Shown here: positions 20,066 through 28,202 of the stretch, in pieces
Numbering within the stretch: position 1 is the first letter of the stretch
How the letters are laid out: each line of letters begins with the position of its first letter
Assembly: GCF_943913045.1 (NCBI RefSeq)
Contig: NZ_CALTVH010000015.1
Span: 1 to 30,273, forward strand
Reading direction: 5' to 3'
Source: an uncultured Ezakiella sp.
GTDB taxonomy: Bacteria > Bacillota > Clostridia > Tissierellales > Peptoniphilaceae
DNA length: 30,273 nt
The notes under the pieces: model-generated
What the model was told of the DNA's origin: nothing
Databases searched by the model: none
What the model saw: only the letters and a program-made list of their open reading frames with translations
Program-made: the position numbers and the translations under genes

Positions 20066-21529
20066 ATGAATTTAAAAAATAAAAGATGGACCGATGAAGA
20101 ATTTTTCGGCTTAAGAGAGGAAGTTCTTAAGGGTTGGCCAACAGGTAAGGACGTGGACCTTCAAGAGGCAATCGACTACTTAAAGGCCCTTCCAGATAGC
20201 AAAAACTTTGCTATTAAACTTGAAAAAGCAAAAGTAGAGGGCAGGACTCTTGCCCAACCAAGAGCTGGTGTTGCTCTTATCGAAGACCACATTGTACTTT
20301 TGAAGCACTTGCAAGACGAAGGTGGCGCAGATTTATTGCCAAGTACCATTGACGCTTATTCCAGACAAAACAGATACGAAGAATGTCAAAAGGGTATTGA
20401 CGAATCCAAAAAAGCTGGACGTTCATTATTAAACGGTTTCCCAGGGGTTAACCACGGGGTAGCAGGGTCAAGAAGAGTTGTAGAAGCTGTGGACCTTCCA
20501 GTTGAAATGAGACACGGTACACCTGACTCCAGACTGCTTGCAGAAATCATGCACGCTGGTGGATTTACATCCAACGAAGGCGGCGGAATTTCTTACAATA
20601 TTCCATACGCAAAGGCTGTTTCAATTGAAAAGTCTTTGTATGATTGGCAATATTGCGACAGACTTGTTGGCTTCTACGAAGAAAACGGTGTTCAAATTAA
20701 CAGAGAACCATTTGGACCTTTAACAGGTACTCTTTGCCCACCAAGTACTTCAAACGCAGTTGCAATTATCGAAGCACTCTTGGCTGCTGAACAAGGTGTT
20801 AAGAGTATCACAGTTGGTTACGGCCAATGCGGAAACTTAATCCAAGACGTAGCTGCTATTAGAGCTCTGGAAGAACAAACAGAAGCATACATGAAGCACT
20901 ATGGCTACAATGATGTAGTTATAACAACAGTTTTCCACCAATGGATGGGTGGCTTCCCTCAAGACGAAGCCAAGGCATTCGGTGTTATTTCATGGGGTAG
21001 TGCGACTGCAGCCCTAGCTGGAGCAACAAAGGTTATCGTTAAGACTCCACACGAAGCTATCGGTATCCCAACCAAGGAAGCAAACGCAGATGGTATCAAG
21101 GCCACCAAGATGGTTCTAAATATGCTAGAAGGACAAAAACTTCCAATGAGCGATAGACTGAGAGAAGAAATCGAACTCATCAAGGCTGAAACCAAATGCA
21201 TGCTAGACAAATTATTTGAACTTGGCATGGGTGACCTAGCAGTTGGTACTGTTAAGGGCTTCGAAGCAGGTATTGTCGATATTCCATTCGGACCTTCAAA
21301 ATACAATAAGGGACTTATGATGCCAGCCAGAGATTTCGAAGGCTGTGTAAGATATTTAGAAACTGGTAATATTCCATTTACCAAGGAAATTAAAGACATT
21401 AACAGGTCAAAACTCGAAAGACGTGGTAAGGATGAAAACAGAGATGTTAGCTTCCAAATGACCGTTGATGATATATTTGCAGTTGGCTTTGGTAAGCTAA
21501 TCGGCAGACCAAATCAAACCAATAAATAA
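20066..21529 (+). CDS. glmE: Glutamate mutase, catalytic subunit E
   Basis: 487 residues, the TIM-barrel subunit of adenosylcobalamin-dependent glutamate mutase. Substrate-binding residues known from the Clostridium cochlearium enzyme occur at the same numbers: Arg100 (AYSRQNR), Arg149 (EMRHGTPD), Glu171 (TSNEGGG), Tyr177 and Tyr181 (SYNIPYA). It is therefore very probably active. The radical reaction rearranges the glutamate carbon skeleton to methylaspartate, the substrate of the next gene. Confidence 0.97.
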   Translation: MNLKNKRWTDEEFFGLREEVLKGWPTGKDVDLQEAIDYLKALPDSKNFAIKLEKAKVEGRTLAQPRAGVALIEDHIVLLKHLQDEGGADLLPSTIDAYSRQNRYEECQKGIDESKKAGRSLLNGFPGVNHGVAGSRRVVEAVDLPVEMRHGTPDSRLLAEIMHAGGFTSNEGGGISYNIPYAKAVSIEKSLYDWQYCDRLVGFYEENGVQINREPFGPLTGTLCPPSTSNAVAIIEALLAAEQGVKSITVGYGQCGNLIQDVAAIRALEEQTEAYMKHYGYNDVVITTVFHQWMGGFPQDEAKAFGVISWGSATAALAGATKVIVKTPHEAIGIPTKEANADGIKATKMVLNMLEGQKLPMSDRLREEIELIKAETKCMLDKLFELGMGDLAVGTVKGFEAGIVDIPFGPSKYNKGLMMPARDFEGCVRYLETGNIPFTKEIKDINRSKLERRGKDENRDVSFQMTVDDIFAVGFGKLIGRPNQTNK

Positions 21530-21558
21530 TTTTTATAAGAAAAAAAGGAGTATGTATT

Positions 21559-22806
21559 ATGAAAATAGTTGATGTAGTAGCAAGCGCCGGTAAAACAGGT
21601 TTTTACTTTGACGACCAAAAAGCAATCAAGATGGGTGCAGGACATGACGGAATGTTCTATGTTGGAGAACCACAAACAGAAGGTTTTACAAAAATCAGAA
21701 TTCCTGGCGAATCAATTTCTGTAATGCTAATTTTGGATGATGGACAAGTTGCCTTTGGTGACTGTGCAGCAGTTCAATATTCAGGAGCAGGTGGACGTGA
21801 CCCACTATTCCTAGCAGAAGATTACATCCCTCTAATCGAAGGAGAAATCAGAGACCACTTAATTGGCAAAGAATTAAATTCATTCAAAGAATTAGCTGAA
21901 GAATTTGACCACCTACAAGTAGACGGCCACAGACTTCACACAGCTATCAGATACGGAATTACTCAAGCTTTACTAGATGCTGTTGCAAAAGCAAAACACA
22001 TCACAAGAGCTGAAGTTGTTCACAATGAATACAAGATTGGCGAAGAAATCAAGAGAGTTCCAATCTTTGCTCAATCAGGTGATGACAGATATTCAAATGC
22101 TGACAAGATGATCATTAAAGAAGCAGACGTTCTACCACACGGACTTTTCAATAACGTTGAAGAAAAGACAGGTAAAAACGGCGAACTTCTTCTAGAATAC
22201 ATCGAATGGCTAAGAGATAGAATTATCGAACACAGGGCAAGAGAAGACTACAATCCAATCTTCCACATCGACGTTTACGGCACAATCGGTGACTTCACAG
22301 GCAACGACGTAGACAAGATGGCTGAATACATGAAGAAGGTTGAAGCTGCTGCAAAACCATTTGCTATCAGAATCGAAGGACCAATGGACATGGGTGACAA
22401 GGACAAACAAATCGAAGTTCTAGCAGCCCTAACCAAGAGACTAGATGCTGACGGAACAAAGGTTGAACTTGTAGCTGACGAATGGTGCAACACACTTGAA
22501 GACATCAAAGCTTTTGTTGACGCAGGAGCAGGCCATGTTATTCAAATCAAAACTCCTGACCTAGGTGGTATCAACAACACAATCGAAGCTGTTAAATACT
22601 GCAGAGAAAACAATGTTGGAGCTTACTGCGGCGGTACATGTAACGAAACAAGCCGTTCAGCAGAAATCCTAACAAACATTTCAATGGCAACAGGTGCCCT
22701 CCAACAACTTGCTAAACCAGGCATGGGTGTTGACGAAGGTATCATGCTTGTAAACAACGAAATGTCTAGGGTTGAACGCCTAGTTAAAATGAGACAAGCA
22801 AAATAA
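21559..22806 (+). CDS. mal: 3-Methylaspartate ammonia-lyase
   Basis: 415 residues, an enolase-superfamily enzyme that deaminates 3-methylaspartate to mesaconate. The key residues match the C. tetanomorphum numbering: His194, metal ligands Asp238 (HIDVY), Glu273 (RIEGP) and Asp307 (VADEW), Gln329 and catalytic Lys331 (IQIKTPD), plus Gln172. A clear AAAAGGAG ribosome site precedes it. It is followed by a hairpin (22822-22846) without a T tract, which may mark an mRNA processing or stability boundary. Confidence 0.97.
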   Translation: MKIVDVVASAGKTGFYFDDQKAIKMGAGHDGMFYVGEPQTEGFTKIRIPGESISVMLILDDGQVAFGDCAAVQYSGAGGRDPLFLAEDYIPLIEGEIRDHLIGKELNSFKELAEEFDHLQVDGHRLHTAIRYGITQALLDAVAKAKHITRAEVVHNEYKIGEEIKRVPIFAQSGDDRYSNADKMIIKEADVLPHGLFNNVEEKTGKNGELLLEYIEWLRDRIIEHRAREDYNPIFHIDVYGTIGDFTGNDVDKMAEYMKKVEAAAKPFAIRIEGPMDMGDKDKQIEVLAALTKRLDADGTKVELVADEWCNTLEDIKAFVDAGAGHVIQIKTPDLGGINNTIEAVKYCRENNVGAYCGGTCNETSRSAEILTNISMATGALQQLAKPGMGVDEGIMLVNNEMSRVERLVKMRQAK

Positions 22807-22821
22807 ATATAAAAAATATAT

Positions 22822-22846
22822 AGGGGGCTTTATTTTAAAGCCCTCT
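22822..22846 (+). other. Intergenic hairpin between mal and the hydratase genes
   Basis: AGGGGGCTTTA (22822-22832) pairs with TAAAGCCCTCT (22836-22846), one G-T pair, loop TTT. No T run follows, so it is not a standard terminator. It may shield the 3' end of the upstream mRNA or attenuate transcription so that early and late pathway genes are made in different amounts. Confidence 0.6.
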
Positions 22847-22867
22847 ATTACTAATGGGAGGTATTTA

Positions 22868-23713
22868 ATGAAGGTTATTAATGCAAAAGATATAACACAA
22901 GCAGTTAAAGATATGTGTATACATATGAACTTTGTGCTTCCAGATGATGTTATGAAAGTTTTAAAAGAAAGAAGAGATGCTGAAGATTGGCAACTTGCAA
23001 AAGACACTCTATCAACCATTATCGAAAACGATGAGTTGGCAGAAAACAAATCAATTCCAATGTGCCAAGACACAGGTCTTACAGTTGTCTTTGTAAAGAT
23101 GGGTCAAAATGTTAAGATTGAAGGTGGCTTTATCGAAGACGCCATCAACGAAGGCATTAGACAAGGTTACGAAGAAGGTTACTTAAGAAAGTCCATGGTC
23201 AAAGATCCAATTAGACGCGAAAACACCAAGGACAATACTCCAGGCGTTATCTATTATGATATGGTTCCTGAAGATGATTATTTTGAAATTACTGTTGCAG
23301 CAAAGGGCTTCGGCAGTGAAAATATGTCCAGACAAAAAATGTTAAGACCAGCTGACGGCCTTGACGGAGTTGTTGATTTTATCATTGAAACAGCAGCCAT
23401 GGCAGGACCAAACGCTTGCCCACCAATCGTGCTTGGCGTTGGCATAGGCGGAACCTTTGATAGGTCAGCAGTCCTTGCCAAAAAAGCTCTGATGAGACCA
23501 ATGGATTCATACAATCCTAATGAATTCTACAAGGACCTTGAAATCAAACTCGAAGAAAGAATCAACGAGCTTGGCATTGGACCACAAGGCTTCGGTGGAA
23601 AGACCACTTGCCTCAGAGTTCTTATCGAAACATATCCAACTCATATTGCAGGCCTACCAGTATCTGTCAATGTAAACTGCCACGCAGTTAGACACGAAAC
23701 CAAGGTATTTTAA
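22868..23713 (+). CDS. Class I fumarase-type hydratase, alpha subunit (mesaconase role)
   Basis: 281 residues, the alpha part of a two-subunit iron-sulfur hydro-lyase of the fumarase A/tartrate dehydratase family. Candidate 4Fe-4S ligands are Cys66 (MCQDTG), Cys184 (NACPP) and Cys248 (KTTCLR). Several class I fumarases also hydrate mesaconate to (S)-citramalate. Lying between methylaspartate ammonia-lyase and the lyase genes, this pair most likely does exactly that; a parallel fumarase role is possible. GGGAGG precedes the ATG, and the beta subunit starts 13 bases after the stop. Confidence 0.9.
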   Translation: MKVINAKDITQAVKDMCIHMNFVLPDDVMKVLKERRDAEDWQLAKDTLSTIIENDELAENKSIPMCQDTGLTVVFVKMGQNVKIEGGFIEDAINEGIRQGYEEGYLRKSMVKDPIRRENTKDNTPGVIYYDMVPEDDYFEITVAAKGFGSENMSRQKMLRPADGLDGVVDFIIETAAMAGPNACPPIVLGVGIGGTFDRSAVLAKKALMRPMDSYNPNEFYKDLEIKLEERINELGIGPQGFGGKTTCLRVLIETYPTHIAGLPVSVNVNCHAVRHETKVF

Positions 23714-23725
23714 GAGAGGTGCATA

Positions 23726-24283
23726 ATGATTAAAATTGAAACTCCATTCACAAGAGAAAAACTTGCAGACCTTAAAGCAGGCGACAACGTTTTAATTTCT
23801 GGCGTTATCTATACAGCTCGTGACGCTGCCCACAAGAGACTAGTCGACGACCACGCAGCTGGCCGCGACCTTCCATTCGATCCAAAGGGAGCATGCATTT
23901 ATTATGTAGGACCAACACCTACAGCTCCTGGCCAAGTTATTGGCAGCGCTGGACCAACTAGCTCATATCGTATGGATCCATTCTCACCAATAATGATGGA
24001 CCTGGGTGCCATTGGCATGATCGGCAAGGGTAGACGCAACCAAGAAGTTATTGACAAGATCAAAGAAACAGGTGCAGTTTACTTTGCAGCCATTGGTGGT
24101 GCAGCTGCCATTATCAAAGACAGGATCAAAGAATGCGAAATCATCGCTTACGACGATCTTGGTGCTGAAGCTGTCAGAAGACTAGTTGTCAAAGACTTCC
24201 CAGCAACAGTTATTATCGATAGCAAGGGCAACAACCTTTATGAAATGGGAGTAGAGGAGTATCTATCATGGAAGCAAAAATAG
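23726..24283 (+). CDS. Class I fumarase-type hydratase, beta subunit
   Basis: 185 residues, the C-terminal (beta) part of the same hydro-lyase. Family blocks seen: GVIYTARDAAHKRL (about 26-39), YVGPTPT (55-61), AGPTSSYRMDPFSP (70-83) and AAIGGAAA (about 122-129). It supplies part of the active-site swivelling domain that joins the iron-sulfur alpha subunit. It overlaps citD by 16 bases, tying its translation to the citramalate lyase genes and supporting use of citramalate as the product. Confidence 0.9.
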   Translation: MIKIETPFTREKLADLKAGDNVLISGVIYTARDAAHKRLVDDHAAGRDLPFDPKGACIYYVGPTPTAPGQVIGSAGPTSSYRMDPFSPIMMDLGAIGMIGKGRRNQEVIDKIKETGAVYFAAIGGAAAIIKDRIKECEIIAYDDLGAEAVRRLVVKDFPATVIIDSKGNNLYEMGVEEYLSWKQK

Positions 24284-24531
24284 TTAAGACAGGCCGTGCA
24301 GGTTCACTTGAAAGTAATGATCTAATCGTAGAAATCGAACCTGCCGATGATCTTATCATTGAAATTAAATCCGTGGTTGAAGATATTTTCAAAGACCAAA
24401 TTGAAAATGTAGTCAGACAAACACTCAAGGATTTAAATATTGATAAAGCTAAAATTAGAATCGACGATAGGGGCGCACTGGATTTTACTATTAGCGCCAG
24501 AGTAGAAACTGCAGTAAAGAGGGCTTTATAA
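24268..24531 (+). CDS. citD: Citrate/citramalate lyase acyl-carrier (gamma) subunit
   Basis: 87 residues. It resembles CitD, which carries the phosphoribosyl-dephospho-CoA group on a serine. By alignment with the E. coli TLES block, the site is Ser16 in SLESNDL. IDDRGALDF (about 71-79) matches the CitD C-terminal block. By context it serves (S)-citramalate lyase, which cleaves citramalate into acetate and pyruvate. The genes for prosthetic-group synthesis and acetylation (citC, citG, citX) are not in this window. Stop and next start overlap (TAATG). Confidence 0.92.
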   Translation: MEAKIVKTGRAGSLESNDLIVEIEPADDLIIEIKSVVEDIFKDQIENVVRQTLKDLNIDKAKIRIDDRGALDFTISARVETAVKRAL

Positions 24532-25382
24532 TGAAATACAGGACACTTTTATTTATACCTGGCAACAACCCAGGCATGCTTACAAGCTTAGAAGTGCTTG
24601 GAGCAGACGGATATATAATCGACTTGGAAGACGCAGTTTCCCTTGACAACAAGGACGCTGCCAGAGACCTAGTCAGATCATTTTTAAAGAACAAAAAGGG
24701 CGATCAAGACATCTTTGTTAGAATCAACGCCCCAGACACAGAATTTTTCGAGGATGACGTCAAGGCCATGCTTGACCTAGACATCAAGGGTTTAGTTTTG
24801 CCAAAGGCTACTATAAGTTTTGTTAAAGAACTCGATGCCTTCTTGGAAGGAACAGATAAAAAATACTTTTCTATTATTGAAACTGCGATCTCCCTTGAAA
24901 CTTGCTTTGAAATTGCCAGAGAAGCCAAGCACATGCGTGGGTTTTTATTAGGCGGAGAAGATATGACTTTGGACCTTGGTGTAAAGAGGACCAAGGAATC
25001 CAAGGAAATCGAATACGCCAGACAAAAGGTAATTGCAGCTGCCAAGGCAAACGGCATTGAAGCAATCGACACACCTTGGACAGATACAGACGACACAGAC
25101 GGACTAAGAACGGATGCTCTTTATGCCAAGGCTCTTGGTATGACAGGTAAAGCCCTTATCTCACCACGTCACGTTGACATTGTTAACGAAGTTTTCTCCC
25201 CATCCAAGGAAGATATAGAACACGCCTTTAGAGTTTTTGAAGCTCTAAAAACTGCCAAGAAGGAAGGCAAGGGAGCCTTCTCACTAGACGGCAAGATGGT
25301 TGACAAGCCAGTTATCCTAAGAGCAAGAGATAATCTTGTAGCCTCAGGTAACTTTAAGGAGGAATACAATGAACTTATTTAA
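24531..25382 (+). CDS. citE: Citrate/citramalate lyase beta subunit
   Basis: 283 residues, a HpcH/HpaI-type TIM barrel. RTLLFIPGNNPGML (4-17) and YIIDLEDAV (about 28-36) give the substrate and metal-binding strands, and GEDMTLDLG (about 142-150) carries another metal-site acid. The beta subunit splits citramalyl-ACP into acetyl-ACP and pyruvate (or citryl-ACP into oxaloacetate in true citrate lyase). Pathway context favours citramalate. It overlaps citF by 14 bases. Confidence 0.92.
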   Translation: MKYRTLLFIPGNNPGMLTSLEVLGADGYIIDLEDAVSLDNKDAARDLVRSFLKNKKGDQDIFVRINAPDTEFFEDDVKAMLDLDIKGLVLPKATISFVKELDAFLEGTDKKYFSIIETAISLETCFEIAREAKHMRGFLLGGEDMTLDLGVKRTKESKEIEYARQKVIAAAKANGIEAIDTPWTDTDDTDGLRTDALYAKALGMTGKALISPRHVDIVNEVFSPSKEDIEHAFRVFEALKTAKKEGKGAFSLDGKMVDKPVILRARDNLVASGNFKEEYNELI

Positions 25383-26826
25383 TGATATTAAGTTAGAAAA
25401 AAATTATTCTCCAGATAAAACTATTAAAGAAAATAAACTTGTAGAAAATTTTGATGAGCTTTTCGATAAGCTCGACATAAAAGATGGAGCAAGTTTATCC
25501 TTCCACCACCATCTAAGAAATGGTGACTATGTATTAAATATGGTTATGGAAGAAGTCCACAAGCGTGGGATCAAAGACATAACCTTGGTTGCCTCATCAA
25601 TTTTCCCTTGCCATGCACCAATCATTCCTATGATTGAAGATGGTACAATTACAAATATTGTTGCATCTTATATGTCAGGCGATGTTGCCAAGGCCATTTC
25701 AAAGGGTGCCTTAAAGGGCAAGGTCCTCATGCAAAGTCATGGTGGACGTGCCAAGACCATTATGGATGGCGATGTAAAAATTGATGTAGCTTTTATCGCT
25801 TCACCTGCTTGCGACATCCGTGGTAATGTTAGTGCTGTTGATGGAAACGCTTTTTGCGGCACACTTGGATATGCAATCGCAGATTCACTTATGGCCAAGA
25901 AGAGGGTTGCCATTACAGATACTCTTATGGACCTTGAATCCCACACAGAAATTCCAAGCGAAAGAATCGATTATATTTTAAAGGTCGACTCAATCGGAGA
26001 TCCAAAGGGAATTGTTTCCGGTACAACCCGCATCACCAAAGACCCAGTTGGACTTAGAATTGCTCAAAAGGCAGTTGAAGTTATGGTTGCAACTGGCCTG
26101 GTAAAAGAGGGCATGAACTACCAATCAGGCGCTGGCGGAGTCAGCCTTGCAGTCACAAAATTCCTGGGCGACTATATGAAGGAAAACGAAATCAAGGGCG
26201 GCTTTGCCTCAGGCGGAGTTACAGGCGACCTTGTAAATATGATGAAGGATGGATTATTCGACAGAATTTACGACGTCCAATGCTTTGACCTAGTCTCAGC
26301 TGAAAATATCAAAGAAGACGACAGGCACATCTCCATGTCCGCTGAAAAATATGCTTCAGTTGACAGGGATGCAATCGTAAACGGCCTGGACTTTGTTATC
26401 TTGGGTGCAACTGAAATCGATACAGAATTTAATGTAAACGTTATGACCGGCCACGACGGAGTTATCATGGGCGGATCAGGTGGCCACCAAGACACAGCTT
26501 ATGGTGCAAAGGTCAGTATCATCGTTTCAAAACTCTTCCAATCCAGAATTCCTACAATTGTCGACCGCGTTGGCGTAATTACAACTCCAGGATCCACCAT
26601 TGATATCTTGGTAACTGAAAGAGGAGTTGCCGTTAACGACAGGAGAGACGACATCAAAAAAGCTCTTGATGAAGCAGAAGTCGAATACATGACCATCAGT
26701 GAATTAAAGAAGATTCAAGATTCATATATTGGCGACTTTAAAATAAATCCTAAAGAAGGAAGGAGAGTCATCGGCTATAGTCAGTACCGCGACGGTACAA
26801 TTATAGACGAGATTTACGAAGTTTAA
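25369..26826 (+). CDS. citF: Citrate/citramalate lyase alpha subunit (CoA-transferase type)
   Basis: 485 residues, a little shorter than typical CitF (about 505). The alpha subunit swaps acetyl for citramalyl (or citryl) on the carrier protein. Family blocks are SFHHHLRNGDYV (about 45-56), GTLGYAIADS, YQSGAGGVSLAV (about 246-257) and MGGSGGHQDTA (about 366-376). AAGGAGG, within the end of citE, sets the start. This is the last pathway gene; the next gene starts on the final base of its stop. Confidence 0.92.
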   Translation: MNLFNDIKLEKNYSPDKTIKENKLVENFDELFDKLDIKDGASLSFHHHLRNGDYVLNMVMEEVHKRGIKDITLVASSIFPCHAPIIPMIEDGTITNIVASYMSGDVAKAISKGALKGKVLMQSHGGRAKTIMDGDVKIDVAFIASPACDIRGNVSAVDGNAFCGTLGYAIADSLMAKKRVAITDTLMDLESHTEIPSERIDYILKVDSIGDPKGIVSGTTRITKDPVGLRIAQKAVEVMVATGLVKEGMNYQSGAGGVSLAVTKFLGDYMKENEIKGGFASGGVTGDLVNMMKDGLFDRIYDVQCFDLVSAENIKEDDRHISMSAEKYASVDRDAIVNGLDFVILGATEIDTEFNVNVMTGHDGVIMGGSGGHQDTAYGAKVSIIVSKLFQSRIPTIVDRVGVITTPGSTIDILVTERGVAVNDRRDDIKKALDEAEVEYMTISELKKIQDSYIGDFKINPKEGRRVIGYSQYRDGTIIDEIYEV

Positions 26827-27623
26827 TGATAGGTAAAATTATAAAATTTACAAATGAGGGTGCAATCGTCAACGTAAAGGGTGACGATTTTACCCTTTTA
26901 AGGGGAACCTTTAAAAACGTAGACCTGGGCGATGAAATCGAAGTTGAAATTGCCGACAAAAACGCAGGCACAGTTGTGCCAGTGGACTTTTTGCCCCAGG
27001 AAGGCGAGCTTAGATTTTACAGGGTTTGTGACAAGACCAAGTTTGGATATTTTTTAGATATAAATATGCCGAGCGATCTTTTTGTGCCCTTTGCTCATTC
27101 ATATCCCAATGTTAAAAAAGGCGATATGGTTGCCGTGGTCATCAAGCGTGACCGCGAAGGCAGGCTCTACGGGTCCATGAAAGTGGCAGATGCCCTGAGT
27201 CCCGACCACGATTATAAGGAAAACGACCATGTATCCGGCACAGTTTATTCAATTAAAAAAGGATTGGGAGTTTTTGTCGCTGTTGATAACAAATACGACT
27301 CCTTGATTCGTCAAAGAGAAGTCAGCCGGGCCTACGAAATCGGTGACCACATAGAAGCCAGGGTTGCAGAAGTTTTGCCCGATGGCAAGATGACTTTATC
27401 CTTTAGAGAGAGGGCCCACTTGCAGATTGACCAAGATTCCGTTATAATAATGGAAGAGTTGTTAAAACATCCGGATCTACCTGTCGGCGACAAGTCAAGT
27501 CCGGAAGAAATCTACGAACGGTTCGGTCTAAGCAAGCAAGCTTTCAAAAGAGCCATTGGCAGATTAAAAAAGCAAGGGCTCATTAAAATTGGGCCTCACA
27601 ATATAAGGAGGATAGAAGATTGA
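26826..27623 (+). CDS. cvfB: CvfB-like S1 RNA-binding protein
   Basis: 265 residues. It resembles CvfB/YitL: three S1-like OB folds (about 1-60, 62-130 and 135-200, the last with GTVYSIKKGLGVFVAVDNKYDSLI) and a C-terminal winged helix (about 220-262, SPEEIYERFGLSKQAFKRAIGRLKKQGLI). The Staphylococcus relative binds RNA and affects virulence gene expression. It overlaps the citF stop by one base (TAATG), so it is translationally coupled to the fermentation genes. Whether it regulates them or only rides on the transcript is open. Confidence 0.85.
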   Translation: MIGKIIKFTNEGAIVNVKGDDFTLLRGTFKNVDLGDEIEVEIADKNAGTVVPVDFLPQEGELRFYRVCDKTKFGYFLDINMPSDLFVPFAHSYPNVKKGDMVAVVIKRDREGRLYGSMKVADALSPDHDYKENDHVSGTVYSIKKGLGVFVAVDNKYDSLIRQREVSRAYEIGDHIEARVAEVLPDGKMTLSFRERAHLQIDQDSVIIMEELLKHPDLPVGDKSSPEEIYERFGLSKQAFKRAIGRLKKQGLIKIGPHNIRRIED

Positions 27624-28144
27624 AGAAGATTAATATCAATTTTGAAGTAGTAGAGATGATGATTTTCTTTTGGTCCAGCGTAGCTGAGCGTGAAAAGGTT
27701 GCAGAGCCTTACATTATTTCAGTTGCAGATAGAGACGAGATGAAGCTCATCTATGATGCAGACTTTGACGACCAAGCGGTCAGACGTGTCCTATCAGCTA
27801 TTTCAAACAGAGAATTACTAAACGGCGGATCAGCCAAAGAAAAGAGATTTTGGAACAACAATATGTGGATGATGGAAGACCTTGGCGTTATGCAAGCCAT
27901 GATCGACCCAATGAAAAAACTTTCCTTTGAAGGAGAGCTGGCAGACATCACCACCAAATCTGGCGCTGAAGAAGTCGATTTAATCTTTGTACCAGGCACT
28001 ACTGAAACTTATACAATCAAAGATAATAAATTAATCGTAAACTTTTTCAAAATTGCAGTCGATATTTTCGGAGGCACAGGAGAGGTTACTTTTAATGAAA
28101 AACCATTCAAAGAAGGCATTCTGGAAGCCATCAAAGAAGTATAA
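27620..28144 (+). CDS. Conserved-looking protein of unknown function
   Basis: 174 residues starting with TTG at 27620; AAGGAGG at 27605-27611 is 8 bases upstream, so the start is well supported, and it overlaps the cvfB stop (TTGA). The N-terminal part (1-100) is alpha-type and rich in charged and aromatic residues (MMIFFWSSVAEREKV, FWNNNMWMMEDLG). The C-terminal part (105-174) looks beta-rich (VDLIFVPGTTETYTI). There is no signal peptide or membrane helix and no motif I can tie to a function. It is the last gene before a strong terminator, in the same transcript as cvfB and the fermentation genes. Confidence 0.75.
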   Translation: MKKININFEVVEMMIFFWSSVAEREKVAEPYIISVADRDEMKLIYDADFDDQAVRRVLSAISNRELLNGGSAKEKRFWNNNMWMMEDLGVMQAMIDPMKKLSFEGELADITTKSGAEEVDLIFVPGTTETYTIKDNKLIVNFFKIAVDIFGGTGEVTFNEKPFKEGILEAIKEV

Positions 28145-28146
28145 TT

Positions 28147-28176
28147 TATAGAGCCATTAACTTGGCTCTATTTTTT
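28147..28176 (+). terminator. Rho-independent terminator ending the fermentation operon
   Basis: TAGAGCCA (28149-28156) pairs perfectly with TGGCTCTA (28163-28170), loop TTAACT, then six Ts. Confidence 0.85.
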
Positions 28177-28202
28177 AAAATAAATTTCGAAGGGAGACTA
28201 TT

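Noticed and set aside
28145..28202. PyrR-type attenuator before uraA
   Set aside because: The space holds only the terminator of the previous operon and a ribosome site; there is no antiterminator or PyrR-binding loop.
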